This document shows positions 24,576-33,963 of a DNA stretch of 63,097 nt, piece after piece. The number at the start of each line of letters is the position of its first letter. The first letter of the stretch is position 1. The stretch is from Saprolegnia diclina VS20 (taxonomy: Eukaryota; Oomycota; Saprolegniomycetes; Saprolegniales; Saprolegniaceae). The stretch covers positions 368,714 through 431,810 of the forward strand of contig NW_008246116.1 in NCBI RefSeq assembly GCF_000281045.1, in the 5' to 3' direction. The notes under the pieces were generated by a model. The model was given only the letters and a program-made list of their open reading frames with translations, ran no database searches and had not been told where the DNA came from. Both the position numbers and the translations under genes were made by a program.

Positions 24576-26759
24576 CTACAACGAAAGTCGGTTCATGTCG
24601 CTCGAGACGCGCCACATCTCTTCGATCGGACCGAGCTCGCTCAGGTTGATGTCCGAGACCGAGAGGCGGTTGACGTCGCCAGGTGGCGGCGGCGCGTCGC
24701 TGCCGTTGACAAAGTCGCCGTGGTTGTCGTTCTGACGCATGCGCCGCGCCGCCGATGCCCGCGCCGCGTCCATGCTCAGAGGGAGGCGCGGCCGCTTGTT
24801 TTGCGCATCGTCACTGTTGTTGGACATCATTGGCTGCTGCTGCTGCGCAAACGCCGCTGCGAGGTTCGGACGACCGCCGGCCGCCTGCGCAGCGAACGAC
24901 GCCGCCACGTTGTGGTTGGCGTTGCCGCCGTTGGTCTTGAGGAACGGGTTGCTCGGAATGCCATCGTTGCCCGGGCTCTTGGGCGCGCTGTAGTGCGCCT
25001 GCGCAAACGACGCAGCAATGTTGAGTGGCGTCTTGGACTCGGTCTTGCCGCCGCTGCTGAGCGACTGGACGAACGACGAGGCCACTGTGCTGCCCGAGCT
25101 TTGACGCATCGGGGCCGGCGGCTTGAACGCATGCTCGTTCGTCGGCGGTGACGACGACCGCATCTGCTGCGCAAAAGACGCTGCCGGGTTGCCCATGGGG
25201 AAGCTCATGTTGCTGCCGGCGTGCAGGTCCATCTTGACCGACGACGTCGGTTGCGACACAACAGGTTGATGCGCCTGTGTCGGATGCTGCTGCGGCGGTT
25301 GTTGCACGTGGTGGTGGTGCGTCGGGTGGTAATTGCTGCCATCTTGCGTCGGGTACGGCTGCTGGTGCGGCGTGTATTGGCCACGGGGATAGCCCATCGG
25401 CGGGTACTGACCGTACGACGACGACGGGTTGTGGTAGTTGGCGTCGTAGCCGCCGCCGTTGCCCGGGTTCATCTTGTGCATAAACTGGTCGGCGGCGTTG
25501 AAGCCGCCTTGGTGATAGTGCTGCTGCTGGTGGTGCGGCGACGGGTAGCTCTGGTTGTACATGTCGTGGCCCTGGTACATGCCATGATGGTGGTTGGCCA
25601 TCGACGGGTGCATGCTGTTGCCGTTGTTGTGGAGCATCGGCGACTGCAGCTCCGACATCATGCTGCGCTGCGGGTAGCCCATGCCACTCGACGGCGCCTT
25701 GTGCTCGGACGCGACGGCGGTGACCGTGATGGGTGACACGCTGTTGTCGTTCGGGTCTTTTTCGTTCGTGTTGCGACGGTTGCGTCTAAGGATGCCACGT
25801 CAGAATGGCGGACGCCGAGATAAGAAATGGGATACCCCGACTTGGTGCGGCACAGCGACTTCCATCGAATCTTGACGGCGTCCTCCGTGCGGCCCGGTAG
25901 CATCGCCGCGATCGCCGACCACCGGTTTCCGATTCGCTGCTGCGCTTCCAAGATGATCTGGTCTTCCTCGGCCGTGTACTCGCTGTTATAACAAGATCGT
26001 AAGAGTCTGATGGCGCATCAAGCAAGAGTGGCGACGTACCCACGCACGATGTTTGGGTCCAAGTGGTTGTACCAGCGCTCTCGGCACTGCTTGGACGTGC
26101 GGCCGGGAATCCGCGTCGCGACTTGGCCCCAGTTCTTGCGACCTTCGGCGACCAGTTGGCGCAGAATGTCGTCTTCGTCCGGTCGCCAGTGGCCCTTGAT
26201 GAGGCCCGGCGCGAGCACTTTGGTCCAGCGCTGGAGACACTGCGTGTGGTTGCGGCCGGGCACGACCTCGGCAATGGACTTCCAATTGCGCTCGCCATGG
26301 GCCTCGACCGCTTTTCGGAGCGCATCGTCTTCTTCGGGCGTCCAGCGCATCGGCGTCGCCTTGCCTACATGAGGCGTCAGCGCCCATGTTCGCCTGCAAG
26401 CAATGTATACCTTGTGTCTGCAACAGCTTGCGGACCGAGCCTTGAGGCAAGGCCACGCGGCCCGACGCGGTGATGCCCGTGACGTCTTGCTGCTTCTGGC
26501 GCGGGATGCCCTTGATCTCCTTGGGCATTTGATACGGCTTCTTCCTACGCAAGCCATGCATCAATCGACTCATCCTCGTAGCGCAAGCATGATGGTCCTA
26601 CGGCGCGTTGGCGTCCGCGGGCTTTTGGCTCTCGGTGAAGAGGACCTTGCCGAGGTCCGAGATTGACTGCCGCGCGTCCACGTCGATCGGGAACGAGTCG
26701 ACGAACTCGTGCATGATGGACCCGATCGAGTCGCGGCCCGACGGCGCAGCTCCTGCCAT
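24576..26759 (-). CDS. Three-repeat (R1R2R3) MYB transcription factor (657 aa)
   Basis: A nuclear DNA-binding protein of the 3R-MYB class, which in plants and animals regulates cell-cycle genes. Five exons: 26759-26602, 26544-26411, 26364-26040, 25982-25836 and 25785-24576. R1 (about residues 101-150) begins RWTPEEDDALRKAVEAHG; R2 begins GHWRPDEDDILRQLVAEG with RTSKQCRERWYNHLDP; R3 begins EYTAEEDQIILEAQQRIG and ends RTEDAVKIRWKSLCR. The third tryptophan of each helix-turn-helix is kept or conservatively placed. The N-terminal 100 residues are without a recognised domain. The 400-residue C-terminus is rich in Gln, His, Asn, Pro and Ser with repeated AASFAQ words, typical of a disordered activation region, and has a basic NKRPR patch as possible nuclear signal. 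The ATG at 26759 is needed to feed exon 2 in frame. Confidence 0.92.
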
Positions 26760-28062
26760 CGTCGTGTTTAAACAATGGGCCATGCCAGGCCAAAGTCTCT
26801 GGTAGCCCAATACAATACTGAAAATAAAATACAATGTGTCCTCATCACATACAAACAACAAGGTATTGAGGCAACACCGCGTCATGAAATCCGTATTGTA
26901 TTTCTCCGTCTTGAGATTAAAAATAGATCGAACCGCGCAAGCGCGCTTACCCATTGGTCAAAACAGATGGCTTTTCTAGCAAATCATAAGTAACAGCTTG
27001 GCCGTCGCCACGCCTCCCAGACCCCAAAATCTCGGCTCAAATACAAGGTCTTCACGCTCGGTTTGGTCCATCCTGGCCTTGTGCATCAAGTGTTATTGGG
27101 GTCTCAAAGGCGACGGCGGTCCCAAGCGTCCCCAGCGCGTCAGCGTGTAACGTGGCGATCACTTTCCAGCTTGTGAGCGCCTTTTCGGTGTTATAACGCG
27201 TTATGCAGTGCGTGGTGCACCTTGCAGAAGATAGCATCGCTATCGCCGCACGCAGAGCATTGCAAAGCGAATGAGGGAGGGAGGAGTGTCGTTGTATGTC
27301 ACGGAAAGCGTGTCCGAAGACGTCCTTGCGGGTGGCTGCGTGGCGACGGCACGCGTCGTGTTAGATGTTATAACAAAACGCGCTGGATCTCTGTTGGCGA
27401 AAGAGGGGTATGCGGGCGTGAGAGCCGGCTGCGGGTCGCACTTGCTGCAGTATGATTGGCCAACATATCTGCGACATGCGGTAGAGAGCCGGAGCTGTCG
27501 CGCCGCATCTCTGGAGCCAAAGATTTGGCGGGAACGAGGCTGGCATCAACGCCGTCGTGCGCGTTTCGAGCGCTTCGTACCGCAGTGACGCACGGCTTGT
27601 CGCGGTTGCTACGCCTTCGAATTGAGCCTATTTGCTCGAAAAGGGGAAAATGGAGAAGGGATATTTGTTTGGCATTGTGAAGATTTGGGTTGTTTGGTCT
27701 TTGGACTGGGACCGAGGGTACAAGAATTGGGCACTGGGATTTCTCAGCAAATGGCAGATGGGCGTCAGATGGGGCGAAGTACGAAGTGCTCAAGCACATG
27801 GCTCGTGGGGACACTCCCTTTGGGACCGAACGATGTACGTACGCACTGGATCTTGCTTCATCAGATGACACTTTCGAATTGGACGAGGAGCTGCTGACGG
27901 CTGTGGTACGCGCAGCGATTCTTGCATTGCGCGCTGCGGCCAGTAAAATGGCAACTCGGCTTGCGATTTCGGGTGGAACAACAAAGCTGGTGGTGGTGGT
28001 GGTGACCCCTTCGGGCAACATACCCGGTACCCGTGAGGTAGCGATGAGAGGAGGAATGGACA
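26760..28062. other. Gene-poor spacer upstream of the MYB gene
   Basis: It has a more balanced base composition than the genes. It contains overlapping open frames on both strands (see 27368-28063) but no family motif. The promoter of the MYB gene should lie near 26760-27000. Confidence 0.4.
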
Positions 28063-28063
28063 T
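27368..28063 (-). CDS. Unassigned open frame, possible orphan gene (231 aa)
   Basis: An uninterrupted frame from an ATG at 28063, Ala/Ser/Thr-rich with a run of threonines (GVTTTTTSF) and a Ser-rich stretch (TTAVSSSSSNSK). It is longer than expected by chance at this base composition, but frames on the other strand over 27622-28070 are also open, so coding is not shown. No domain, signal peptide or membrane span is recognised. It could be an orphan gene, decayed coding DNA or chance. Confidence 0.2.
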   Translation of the reverse strand: MSIPPLIATSRVPGMLPEGVTTTTTSFVVPPEIASRVAILLAAARNARIAARTTAVSSSSSNSKVSSDEARSSAYVHRSVPKGVSPRAMCLSTSYFAPSDAHLPFAEKSQCPILVPSVPVQRPNNPNLHNAKQISLLHFPLFEQIGSIRRRSNRDKPCVTAVRSARNAHDGVDASLVPAKSLAPEMRRDSSGSLPHVADMLANHTAASATRSRLSRPHTPLSPTEIQRVLL

Positions 28064-28689
28064 CGCGTAGTTGATGAAGAACGAAGTTACGTGCAATGCA
28101 GCAGCGGTCGGACCAAGTTAAGGCTATCGAACGCCGAACACACAGCCGTTGGTCTGGATGGTTGCCGATTTCTTTTTTGCCGCAGCGAGCGTCGACAGAC
28201 TTGCAATCTTATGAGCGACGAAAGATGCCTTGGACAGCACGATAGCAGATCCCATGAGCTAACCCTGCAGCGAACGCAGAGCCTCGGAAGATGTGACACA
28301 AGGGCTACATGCATGGGCTACATGTTACTATGCCGAATATGGCCAATATCCGTTTGATCACAGTTGTCTAAAGGTGTGGTCTAGGAATACATGTAGGACC
28401 TGTGCGTCCGTTGTCGCAGGCAGCCGAAAAGACTACTCGCCGCTTCGAATTGTCGATGCTTATTGTTGACCCTGATTTGATCTGACGATTGAGCGTCCTG
28501 ATGATACCGTGCATTATCGCAAGTGCACACGCTATTACAATGCCACATGCACTCGCTACGCTCGCGCATGGCATATGGCCCTACCGCGCTAGCGCGCGGA
28601 TCTGCTTCATGTATGGCTGTGCTAATGACCGCGAGGGAGGCACTAGGGGGCGCAACTATTCTCTTGAGTGGATCAATAGCAAGCGCGGG

Positions 28690-28764
28690 CTGGATGCCCG
28701 TTTCGTACGAGTCGCACGATTCGATGACGAGCGTCGGGTTGATGAGCATGGTTTTGCGGGCCAA
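28690..28764 (-). pseudogene. Fossil fragment of the helical-protein family
   Basis: The minus strand encodes a short stretch (NPTLVIESCDSYETGIQ) that matches the N-terminal signature of the intact family members at 29179, 31656 and 34191 (NPTLVIESY.SYE.GVQ). Similarity fades after about 20 residues. It is therefore a remnant of another family copy at the edge of the cluster, in the same orientation as the next member. It looks old, since only the signature block is still recognisable. Confidence 0.55.
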
Positions 28765-29178
28765 AGTAAAAAGGGAAATGCAAGTTTACCACTAAACGGA
28801 GTGCGTACGACGACTGCAACTTGATAGTATTGATCACGTTGCCAGTTCGTTCATGGCACCCTAAAATGGCTTCTTTAATCCACTGCGTAAAATTCTGGAA
28901 GAGAAAGAATCAACATTATGGTCGGGAACGGGTCAGCCACACAAAAAATCTATCAAGTCGATCAACTTGAAACAAACCAAGTGTCAACTGCACCAACGCA
29001 AAAAGGTGTGTTCGACGTAACGTTTTGGCCCGTGCCTTTGACCTCAGCAAGGTAATACAGTATATATATATTGTACGAGGCCTTGTTGGAGAGAAGAGCA
29101 AGGCAGGGTTGCTCGTCCAGAACACCAAAAATCATAGCTAAAAAAGTGCTACGCGAGCAATCAGAGTTACATTGCAAC
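28765..29178. other. Spacer, AT-richer, nothing recognised
   Basis: It lies between the fossil fragment and the 3' end of the first full family member. It contains a short TA repeat near 29060-29075. No gene or RNA is seen. Confidence 0.4.
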
Positions 29179-31050
29179 TTAAACGGACTGCATCGCTGAT
29201 GGCTGCTGTTTCGTCCATTGGTGTCCGATATGCGCTTGGTTTGCCTCGAGCATATCTTGGAGTTCCTTGAGGAGACGTGGTAGGCGCTCGTTCGCTTCCG
29301 CCGAGTTGGGCAAATCGGACATGACGCCGTGCACTTTCGTCTTGACGTCCTTCATTCCTTGGACGGCTGCGTAGTTGACCTTAGCGAGCGCAACCCACTC
29401 GTGCCATTCGTTTGTCAGCGAGTCGCAACACATGTCGGCGCCCCACAGCTTGGAAGCGAGCGTGGACCAGAAATCGCGCACATTTTCAAACGTGGCCTTG
29501 ATGCCACCAAGCGCTGTGACGATCAACTTGAGTGCGGCAATCGCTTGGTCACACGTTTTGCCTTTGCCATGATAGCTCGCAAGCTGACACGCAATGGTGG
29601 TAATGGCCTGGTTGACCTTGTACTGCTCCTCGAGCGCTTTGATGCAGTCGTCGCGCTCGCCCTGGCGCGAGACCTCGCTGGCGTGCGAGCGCGAGGACGA
29701 CGAAGATGTCGTGTCCGTGGTTTCGACGTGTCCTTGCTTACGGCGGTCCTCTGCGGCATTTTCCACTGCGAGCTCCGTGGCCGCGATATCGGTATCGCAG
29801 CACTTGACATGAGCTTCGGGGTTTTTCTCCAGTACATTCGCCTTGGCTTGTGTACACGCCTTCATTTTGCTGTTCAAGGCGACAGTCTCATTCAGACTTG
29901 CCTGGGCGCCCTTCATAGCCTTCTCGGCCTTTTCCGCGAGCTTGCCCGCGATGGCCTCCATGCGGCCTGCGACCTCGCACGTCGAGAGAAGCATCTTCTT
30001 GGTCTTAACTAGATTTCCCTTGAGAAGGAAGACAAATGCAAGCTTGTACGACTTGAGCACTTGCATACACCCGCAAAGAAACGCGTCGGCGGCAATGTCC
30101 GTGTCGACGACAAGCGTTTGGTAGTCACCGAGAGTGCGGACGATGTCGGTGTTGCAAGCAAAGCCGTGCGACGCCGCGACTGCAATCTCGAGCATCTTGA
30201 CGACGTCTTGAAGTGTCTCCATGCACTGATAAGCACTGATGACGGTAAAGAATTGTTCCTTTGTCGCCACCTTCTTCATGAGCTCGGTGTTCTTGAGAAG
30301 CACGACCTGNNNNNNNNNNNNNNNNNNNNNNNNNNNNNNNNNNNNNNNNNNNNNNNNNNNNNNNNNNNNNNNNNNNNNNNNNNNNNNNNNNNNNNNNNNN
30401 NNNNNNNNNNNNNNNNNNNNNNNNNNNNNNNNNNNNNNNNNNNNNNNNNNNNNNNNNNNNNNNNNNNNNNNNNNNNNNNNNNNNNNNNNNNNNNNNNNNT
30501 AGTCACCGAGAGTGCGGACGATGTCGGTGTTGCAAGCAAAGCCGTGCGACGCCGCGACTGCAATCTCGAGCATCTTGACGACGTCTTGAAGTGTCTCCAT
30601 GCACTGATAAGCACTGATGACGGTAAAGAATTGTTCCTTTGTCGCCACCTTCTTCATGAGCTCGGTGTTCTTGAGAAGCACGACCTGCACGCCCGTCTCA
30701 AAGCAGTCGTAGGATGTGATCGCAAGCGTCGGGTTGACGATCGGTGACGCGTCGTTGTCGGCGAGTTCACTCGGTGCGGTCGTGGTGACGACTGGTTCTT
30801 CGGTATTATTGGTAGAGGCTCCGTCACTGGTTGGCGCCTGCGCCAGGCAGTTGGGCGTGGCCGCCTCGGTCGGCTTGTTGATCGGTGGCGCGTCGTTGTC
30901 GGCGAGTTCACTCGGTGCGGTCGTGGTGACGGCTGGTTCTTCGGTATTATTGGTAGAGGCTCCGTCACTGGTTGGCGCCTGCGCCAGGCAGTTGGGCGTG
31001 GCCGCCTCGGTCGGCTTGTCGTTAGGCATCGTGTTTGTGACTGTGGACAT
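29179..31050 (-). CDS. Helical-family protein, member 1, interrupted by an assembly gap
   Basis: Not assigned to a named family. It shares the signature NPTLAITSYDCFETGVQ and most of its body with the members at 31656 and 34191. It is predicted to be nearly all alpha-helical: a first helical bundle, a long paired coiled coil joined by a hairpin that is Ser-rich here (TTDTTSSSSSRS), then the conserved block ALGGIKATFENVRDFW and a C-terminal segment ending in HGVMSDLPNS. Ahead of the signature this member alone has two 47-residue Pro/Thr-rich repeats (TEAATPNCLAQAPTSDGAS). No signal peptide is seen. The frame crosses a 190-N gap whose flanks are identical copies, so the stated length (623 codons) is probably inflated by about 126 codons. 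It is oriented head-to-head with member 2. Confidence 0.7.
   Translation of the reverse strand: MSTVTNTMPNDKPTEAATPNCLAQAPTSDGASTNNTEEPAVTTTAPSELADNDAPPINKPTEAATPNCLAQAPTSDGASTNNTEEPVVTTTAPSELADNDASPIVNPTLAITSYDCFETGVQVVLLKNTELMKKVATKEQFFTVISAYQCMETLQDVVKMLEIAVAASHGFACNTDIVRTLGDXXXXXXXXXXXXXXXXXXXXXXXXXXXXXXXXXXXXXXXXXXXXXXXXXXXXXXXXXXXXXXXXQVVLLKNTELMKKVATKEQFFTVISAYQCMETLQDVVKMLEIAVAASHGFACNTDIVRTLGDYQTLVVDTDIAADAFLCGCMQVLKSYKLAFVFLLKGNLVKTKKMLLSTCEVAGRMEAIAGKLAEKAEKAMKGAQASLNETVALNSKMKACTQAKANVLEKNPEAHVKCCDTDIAATELAVENAAEDRRKQGHVETTDTTSSSSSRSHASEVSRQGERDDCIKALEEQYKVNQAITTIACQLASYHGKGKTCDQAIAALKLIVTALGGIKATFENVRDFWSTLASKLWGADMCCDSLTNEWHEWVALAKVNYAAVQGMKDVKTKVHGVMSDLPNSAEANERLPRLLKELQDMLEANQAHIGHQWTKQQPSAMQSV
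29893..30180 (-). other. Near-identical tract shared with member 2 (gene-conversion candidate)
   Basis: It encodes the block from ASHGFACNTDIVRTL to MKGAQASL. On direct reading it differs from 31878-32158 (opposite strand) at about four positions in roughly 280 bp, while sequence on both sides diverges abruptly. Confidence 0.75.
30122..30309. repeat. Left copy of a 188-bp direct duplication flanking the gap
   Basis: Identical on reading to 30500-30687. The pair borders the run of N. It is best explained as the overlapping ends of two contigs. Confidence 0.85.
30310..30499. other. Assembly gap (190 N)
   Basis: A run of unknown bases. Both flanks carry the same 188-bp sequence in the same orientation, at an offset of 378 bp, which happens to be a multiple of three. 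Open frames therefore appear to run through it. The paralogs have the duplicated segment only once. Confidence 0.98.
30500..30687. repeat. Right copy of the 188-bp direct duplication flanking the gap
   Basis: Same sequence as 30122-30309. It then continues into the unique 5' part of member 1. Confidence 0.85.
30738..31018 (-). repeat. 141-bp in-frame tandem duplication (2 copies) at the N-terminus of member 1
   Basis: Two copies of a 47-codon unit (30738-30878 and 30879-31018, slightly diverged) encode a Pro/Thr/Ala/Asn-rich, probably disordered stretch absent from the other family members. The few differences, such as AVTTT against VVTTT, indicate a recent duplication. Confidence 0.8.
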
Positions 31051-31125
31051 TTTTGCTGGTGTCAGTGAGCGAGGGTAAATTGGAAAATGAATGAGATGCC
31101 GTTTATTGCAAAAACGAAGTTCAAC
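31051..31125 (-). promoter_or_regulatory. Shared 5' block of the helical family (member 1)
   Basis: Reading toward the gene, the block has the consensus order GTTGAACTT, then ATTCATTTTCCAATTTACCC, then CTCACTGACACCAGCA, ending at the ATG. The same elements in the same order precede members 2 and 3, so this is a conserved proximal promoter/5' leader. Confidence 0.65.
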
Positions 31126-31427
31126 GTTTATGCGACTACGACTGTAGTTTTCGCTCTGCGTATCTATATATATGTATCAACAGTTGATAAACGGCTGTGT
31201 ACCTGTACACCATTCTCGCGATCGGAAGAGGATTGCATGCTCATATGTGTAATCTTGAGCCTTTTGACACCAGGTAAAAAATACATTTCAGTTGTATGGA
31301 GAGTGTAGTAAATTCTTGGTCATTTTTTGATCCCTATAGAAACATAGAGCTCCTGCTGGCTGCAGCTCTGTTAGCATCGAACGCCGATATATAATATCGG
31401 CTTCCGATGCTGCGGTTTTATCAACTC
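31126..31427. other. Central part of the divergent intergenic region
   Basis: It lies between the head-to-head members 1 and 2. It holds a TA-rich stretch (about 31164-31180) and the hairpin at 31373-31411. No gene is seen. Confidence 0.5.
31373..31411. repeat. Two-tier hairpin in the divergent promoter
   Basis: AGCATCG, a 3-nt internal mismatch, GCCGATAT, loop ATA, ATATCGGC, 3 nt, CGATGCT. That gives 15 paired bases in two perfect arms with a 3-nt loop. It sits between two family members transcribed away from each other. A bidirectional regulatory element or a trace of a small inverted-repeat element are both possible. Confidence 0.7.
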
Positions 31428-31655
31428 TGGCATTGCACTTCATCCGGTCCTACTGGTTTCTATCAAAGCAACAACGATGTATCAATATCGAGTTGGATAC
31501 TTGTTTGTCAAATGGCGCACGTGTGAGTGAAGTTAAGAGCTCAGAAATCCGAGTAACTCGTTAATGGTTGTCGCACAAGAGTTGAACTTTTCTTTTAGAT
31601 TAAACAGCATTTCGTTCATTTCCAATTTTACCCACGCCCACTCACACCAACCAGA
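31428..31655 (+). promoter_or_regulatory. Promoter/5' leader of member 2, duplicated upstream of member 3
   Basis: The segment from ATTGCACTTCATC through GGTTTCTAT, GTTTGTCAAATG and GTTGAACTTTTC to CAATTTTACCCACGCCCACT and the ATG is matched, with divergence, at 33964-34190 ahead of member 3. The last 55 bp are also matched ahead of member 1. The length of the match shows that promoter and gene were duplicated together. Confidence 0.65.
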
Positions 31656-32945
31656 ATGTCCACTACGGAAAGCCCCGACGCTCGTGATCGAGTCAACCCG
31701 ACGCTCGTGATCAAGTCATACGACAGCTATGAGGCGGGCGTACAAATTGCGCTTCACAAGGACACCGAGCTCATGAAGAAGGTGGCGACAATGGAAGAAT
31801 TCCTCAAGTGCATCAGCGCTCATCAGTACAAGGAGGCGCTCAAACTCGTCAACACGATGCTCAAATCCGCGGTCGCGGCGTCGCACGGCTTTGCGTGCAA
31901 CACCGACATCGTCCGCACTCTCGGTGACTACCAAACGCTTGTCGTCGACACGGACATTGCCGCCGACGCGTTTCTGCGCGGGTGTATGCAAGTGCTCAAG
32001 TCGTACAAGCTTGCATTTGTCTTCCTTCTCAAGGGAAATCTAGTTAAGACCAAGAAGATGCTTCTCTCGACGTGCGAGGTCGCAGGCCGCATGGAGGCAA
32101 TCGCGGGCAAGCTCGCGGAAAAGGCCGAGAAGGCTATGAAGGGCGCCCAGGCAAGTCTTGAAGAGACGAAGCGCGTCACCAGCAAGGAGAACAAAAAAAA
32201 GGAAGACAAGGAGCTGGCGCTTGAGCTGACGAAAAATCTTGAAGCTCGCGCCAAGTGCTGTGAGGCTGATGTCGCAGCCGCCAAGCTCGCAGTGGAAAAT
32301 GCCGAGAAAGAGCGTCGCAAGCAAGGATTCGTCGATACCACTGACACGACATCTTCGTCGTTCTGGGGCTTCTTTTACACCGTGGTTTCGCGCCAAGGCG
32401 CACGCGACATGCGGAAGCATGTCGAGGCAATCGAGAACGAAGCACGGGCCAGCTGCCGCAAAGCTCTCGAGAAACAGCACGAGGTCAACCAAGCTATTAT
32501 CGACATTGTCCGCATGCTCGCGGACGATCAGCCGTACGGTCGAGCTTTTGCCGCACTCGAGTTGACTGTCAAGGCTCTCGGCACGATCAAGACGACTTTT
32601 GAGAATGTGCGCGAATTTTGGTCCAAGCTCAAGACCCGCTACGGTGAAATCGCCGCGGACTCGAACCGTGACTACATCGATGAGGTCGCCGACCCAGATA
32701 CGATCGCCGAGTGCTACGATCTGATGACAAGCTCCTGGCATGAGTGGCTTGCGCTCACCAAGATCAGCTACGACACCATCCAAGGAATGAAGGACGTCAA
32801 GACGGAAGCACATGCCATCATGTCCGATTTGCCCAACTCGGCGGAAGCGAGCGAGCGCCATCAAGATCTCGTCGAGGATCTCGAAAAGGCCCTCAAGGAT
32901 TACGACGCGCTTATCAAGGAGCAAATCAAGCAGCAGCAGCAGTAA
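31656..32945 (+). CDS. Helical-family protein, member 2 (429 aa)
   Basis: The cleanest full-length member. I do not recognise a named family. Order: short polar N-terminus, signature NPTLVIKSYDSYEAGVQ, helical bundle (about 30-160), a long helix pair (about 165-300) whose connecting hairpin has an aromatic tip (TSSSFWGFFYTVV), the conserved block ALGTIKTTFENVREFWSKL, then WHEWLALTKISYDTIQGMKD and a C-terminal helix ending in Gln repeats. There is no signal peptide, no long membrane span and no intron. The layout of two long helices with a hydrophobic turn, followed by a block with FW, recalls ClyA/HBL-type alpha-helical proteins. That is a fold-level inference and no function is shown. It shares an almost identical internal tract with member 1. 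Confidence 0.75.
   Translation: MSTTESPDARDRVNPTLVIKSYDSYEAGVQIALHKDTELMKKVATMEEFLKCISAHQYKEALKLVNTMLKSAVAASHGFACNTDIVRTLGDYQTLVVDTDIAADAFLRGCMQVLKSYKLAFVFLLKGNLVKTKKMLLSTCEVAGRMEAIAGKLAEKAEKAMKGAQASLEETKRVTSKENKKKEDKELALELTKNLEARAKCCEADVAAAKLAVENAEKERRKQGFVDTTDTTSSSFWGFFYTVVSRQGARDMRKHVEAIENEARASCRKALEKQHEVNQAIIDIVRMLADDQPYGRAFAALELTVKALGTIKTTFENVREFWSKLKTRYGEIAADSNRDYIDEVADPDTIAECYDLMTSSWHEWLALTKISYDTIQGMKDVKTEAHAIMSDLPNSAEASERHQDLVEDLEKALKDYDALIKEQIKQQQQ
31878..32158 (+). other. Near-identical tract shared with member 1 (gene-conversion candidate)
   Basis: The counterpart of 29893-30180 on the opposite strand. Differences are about four in 280 bp, with sharp loss of identity at both ends. 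Confidence 0.75.
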
Positions 32946-33955
32946 TCAATGGAGCTCCTCGTTTGGGTGGGCGTGTAAACGTTCAAATGCCATGACAATC
33001 TTTTGCAATGCGTTTGCATCAAGTTCGATTATTTTTGGCATCTTAGGATGAGCAGCGATCGGACGTGGCCACAGCAGCTAGAAATGAGTGAGATGTCATT
33101 TATTGGCTGCGAAAGTGTGAGTTTCATAGCGTAGCTTAGAAACTAGATGACCAAGCCATCGTTCGTCCCGCGTATGCCAAGGTCATCACGAGCGATCAAA
33201 AGAAGACTGGCAAGGTGTCGGTCAAATCCATCCCGTACGTGACGTGCCCGATTTCACGACCTCTTTCAAAGCTTCGCTCAAACCTCAACAAGTACCCATC
33301 AAAGCAGCGACTGAGGCCAAACCCGGCGTTCTCCTTTGTCAAGGGGTCGTCGCTGTCCGCGGCGGAGCATACCACTACGGCCAAGTGACCAACTATGACA
33401 CTACCTTCGACACACCATGCTTACCGCACGCACCGGTGTGATCAACGCCACGGGCAACAACCCCAACGGCCACGAGCCTCACTCGCTTCACAGCAACGGC
33501 GCGACGCCTAAGCTCGCGGCCAGCTACTCGGACACTACGAGCCAACTACCCGGCCGCCTAGAGCGGCGACTCGCTCAAGTGGCAAACATACATACACACT
33601 GCTCAACTCAAGAACACGCGCGTGCGATGGTCAAGCCAACGCGACACTACGAGTGGGCGATCGCCCGCCATCCCACTCGGCGGCGGTAATGTCAACGTCA
33701 CCTATCCCCCTCACGCGCGACGAAGATGTGGTGGAAGGAAAAAGGTCACAATCGCCAGCACGTTCTTGACAAGCTAGTATCAATTTTAAACTTGATACGA
33801 AGTGCCGTTCAATGCATTACCTCTAGTAAAAGCTGTCGTATTGTACACGGCAATCTTATGGCATCGAAGTTGATAGGAGTTGCAGCACAGTGCCTTACAC
33901 GGCAATCTTTCAACTGTTGATATGTGGCCATGCACCAGAGCATTGGGATTTTTAT
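32946..33955. other. 1-kb spacer with decayed pieces
   Basis: It contains an orphan copy of the family 5' block in minus orientation (33075-33125), a short open frame on the plus strand (about 33146-33388) with protein-like composition but no recognised family, and a small inverted repeat GTATCAA/TTGATAC at 33777-33798. The spacer looks like the debris of earlier rearrangement. No intact gene is seen. Confidence 0.45.
33075..33125 (-). promoter_or_regulatory. Orphan, degenerate copy of the family 5' block
   Basis: Reading AAATGAGTGAGATGTCATTT, it matches the sequence just upstream of member 1 (AAATGAATGAGATGCCGTTT) in the same orientation. There is no intact family gene to its left in that orientation; member 2's 3' end lies there instead. 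This suggests a lost or rearranged copy. Confidence 0.4.
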
Positions 33956-33963
33956 CAACTCTT

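Noticed and set aside
26760-28380. Possible transposon or retroelement remnant in the gene-poor spacer
   Set aside because: I looked for transposase, reverse transcriptase and integrase motifs and for terminal repeats and found none.
30122-30687. Internal 126-residue tandem repeat in helical-family member 1
   Set aside because: The repeat flanks a run of N and is absent from paralogs. Overlapping contig ends explain it better.
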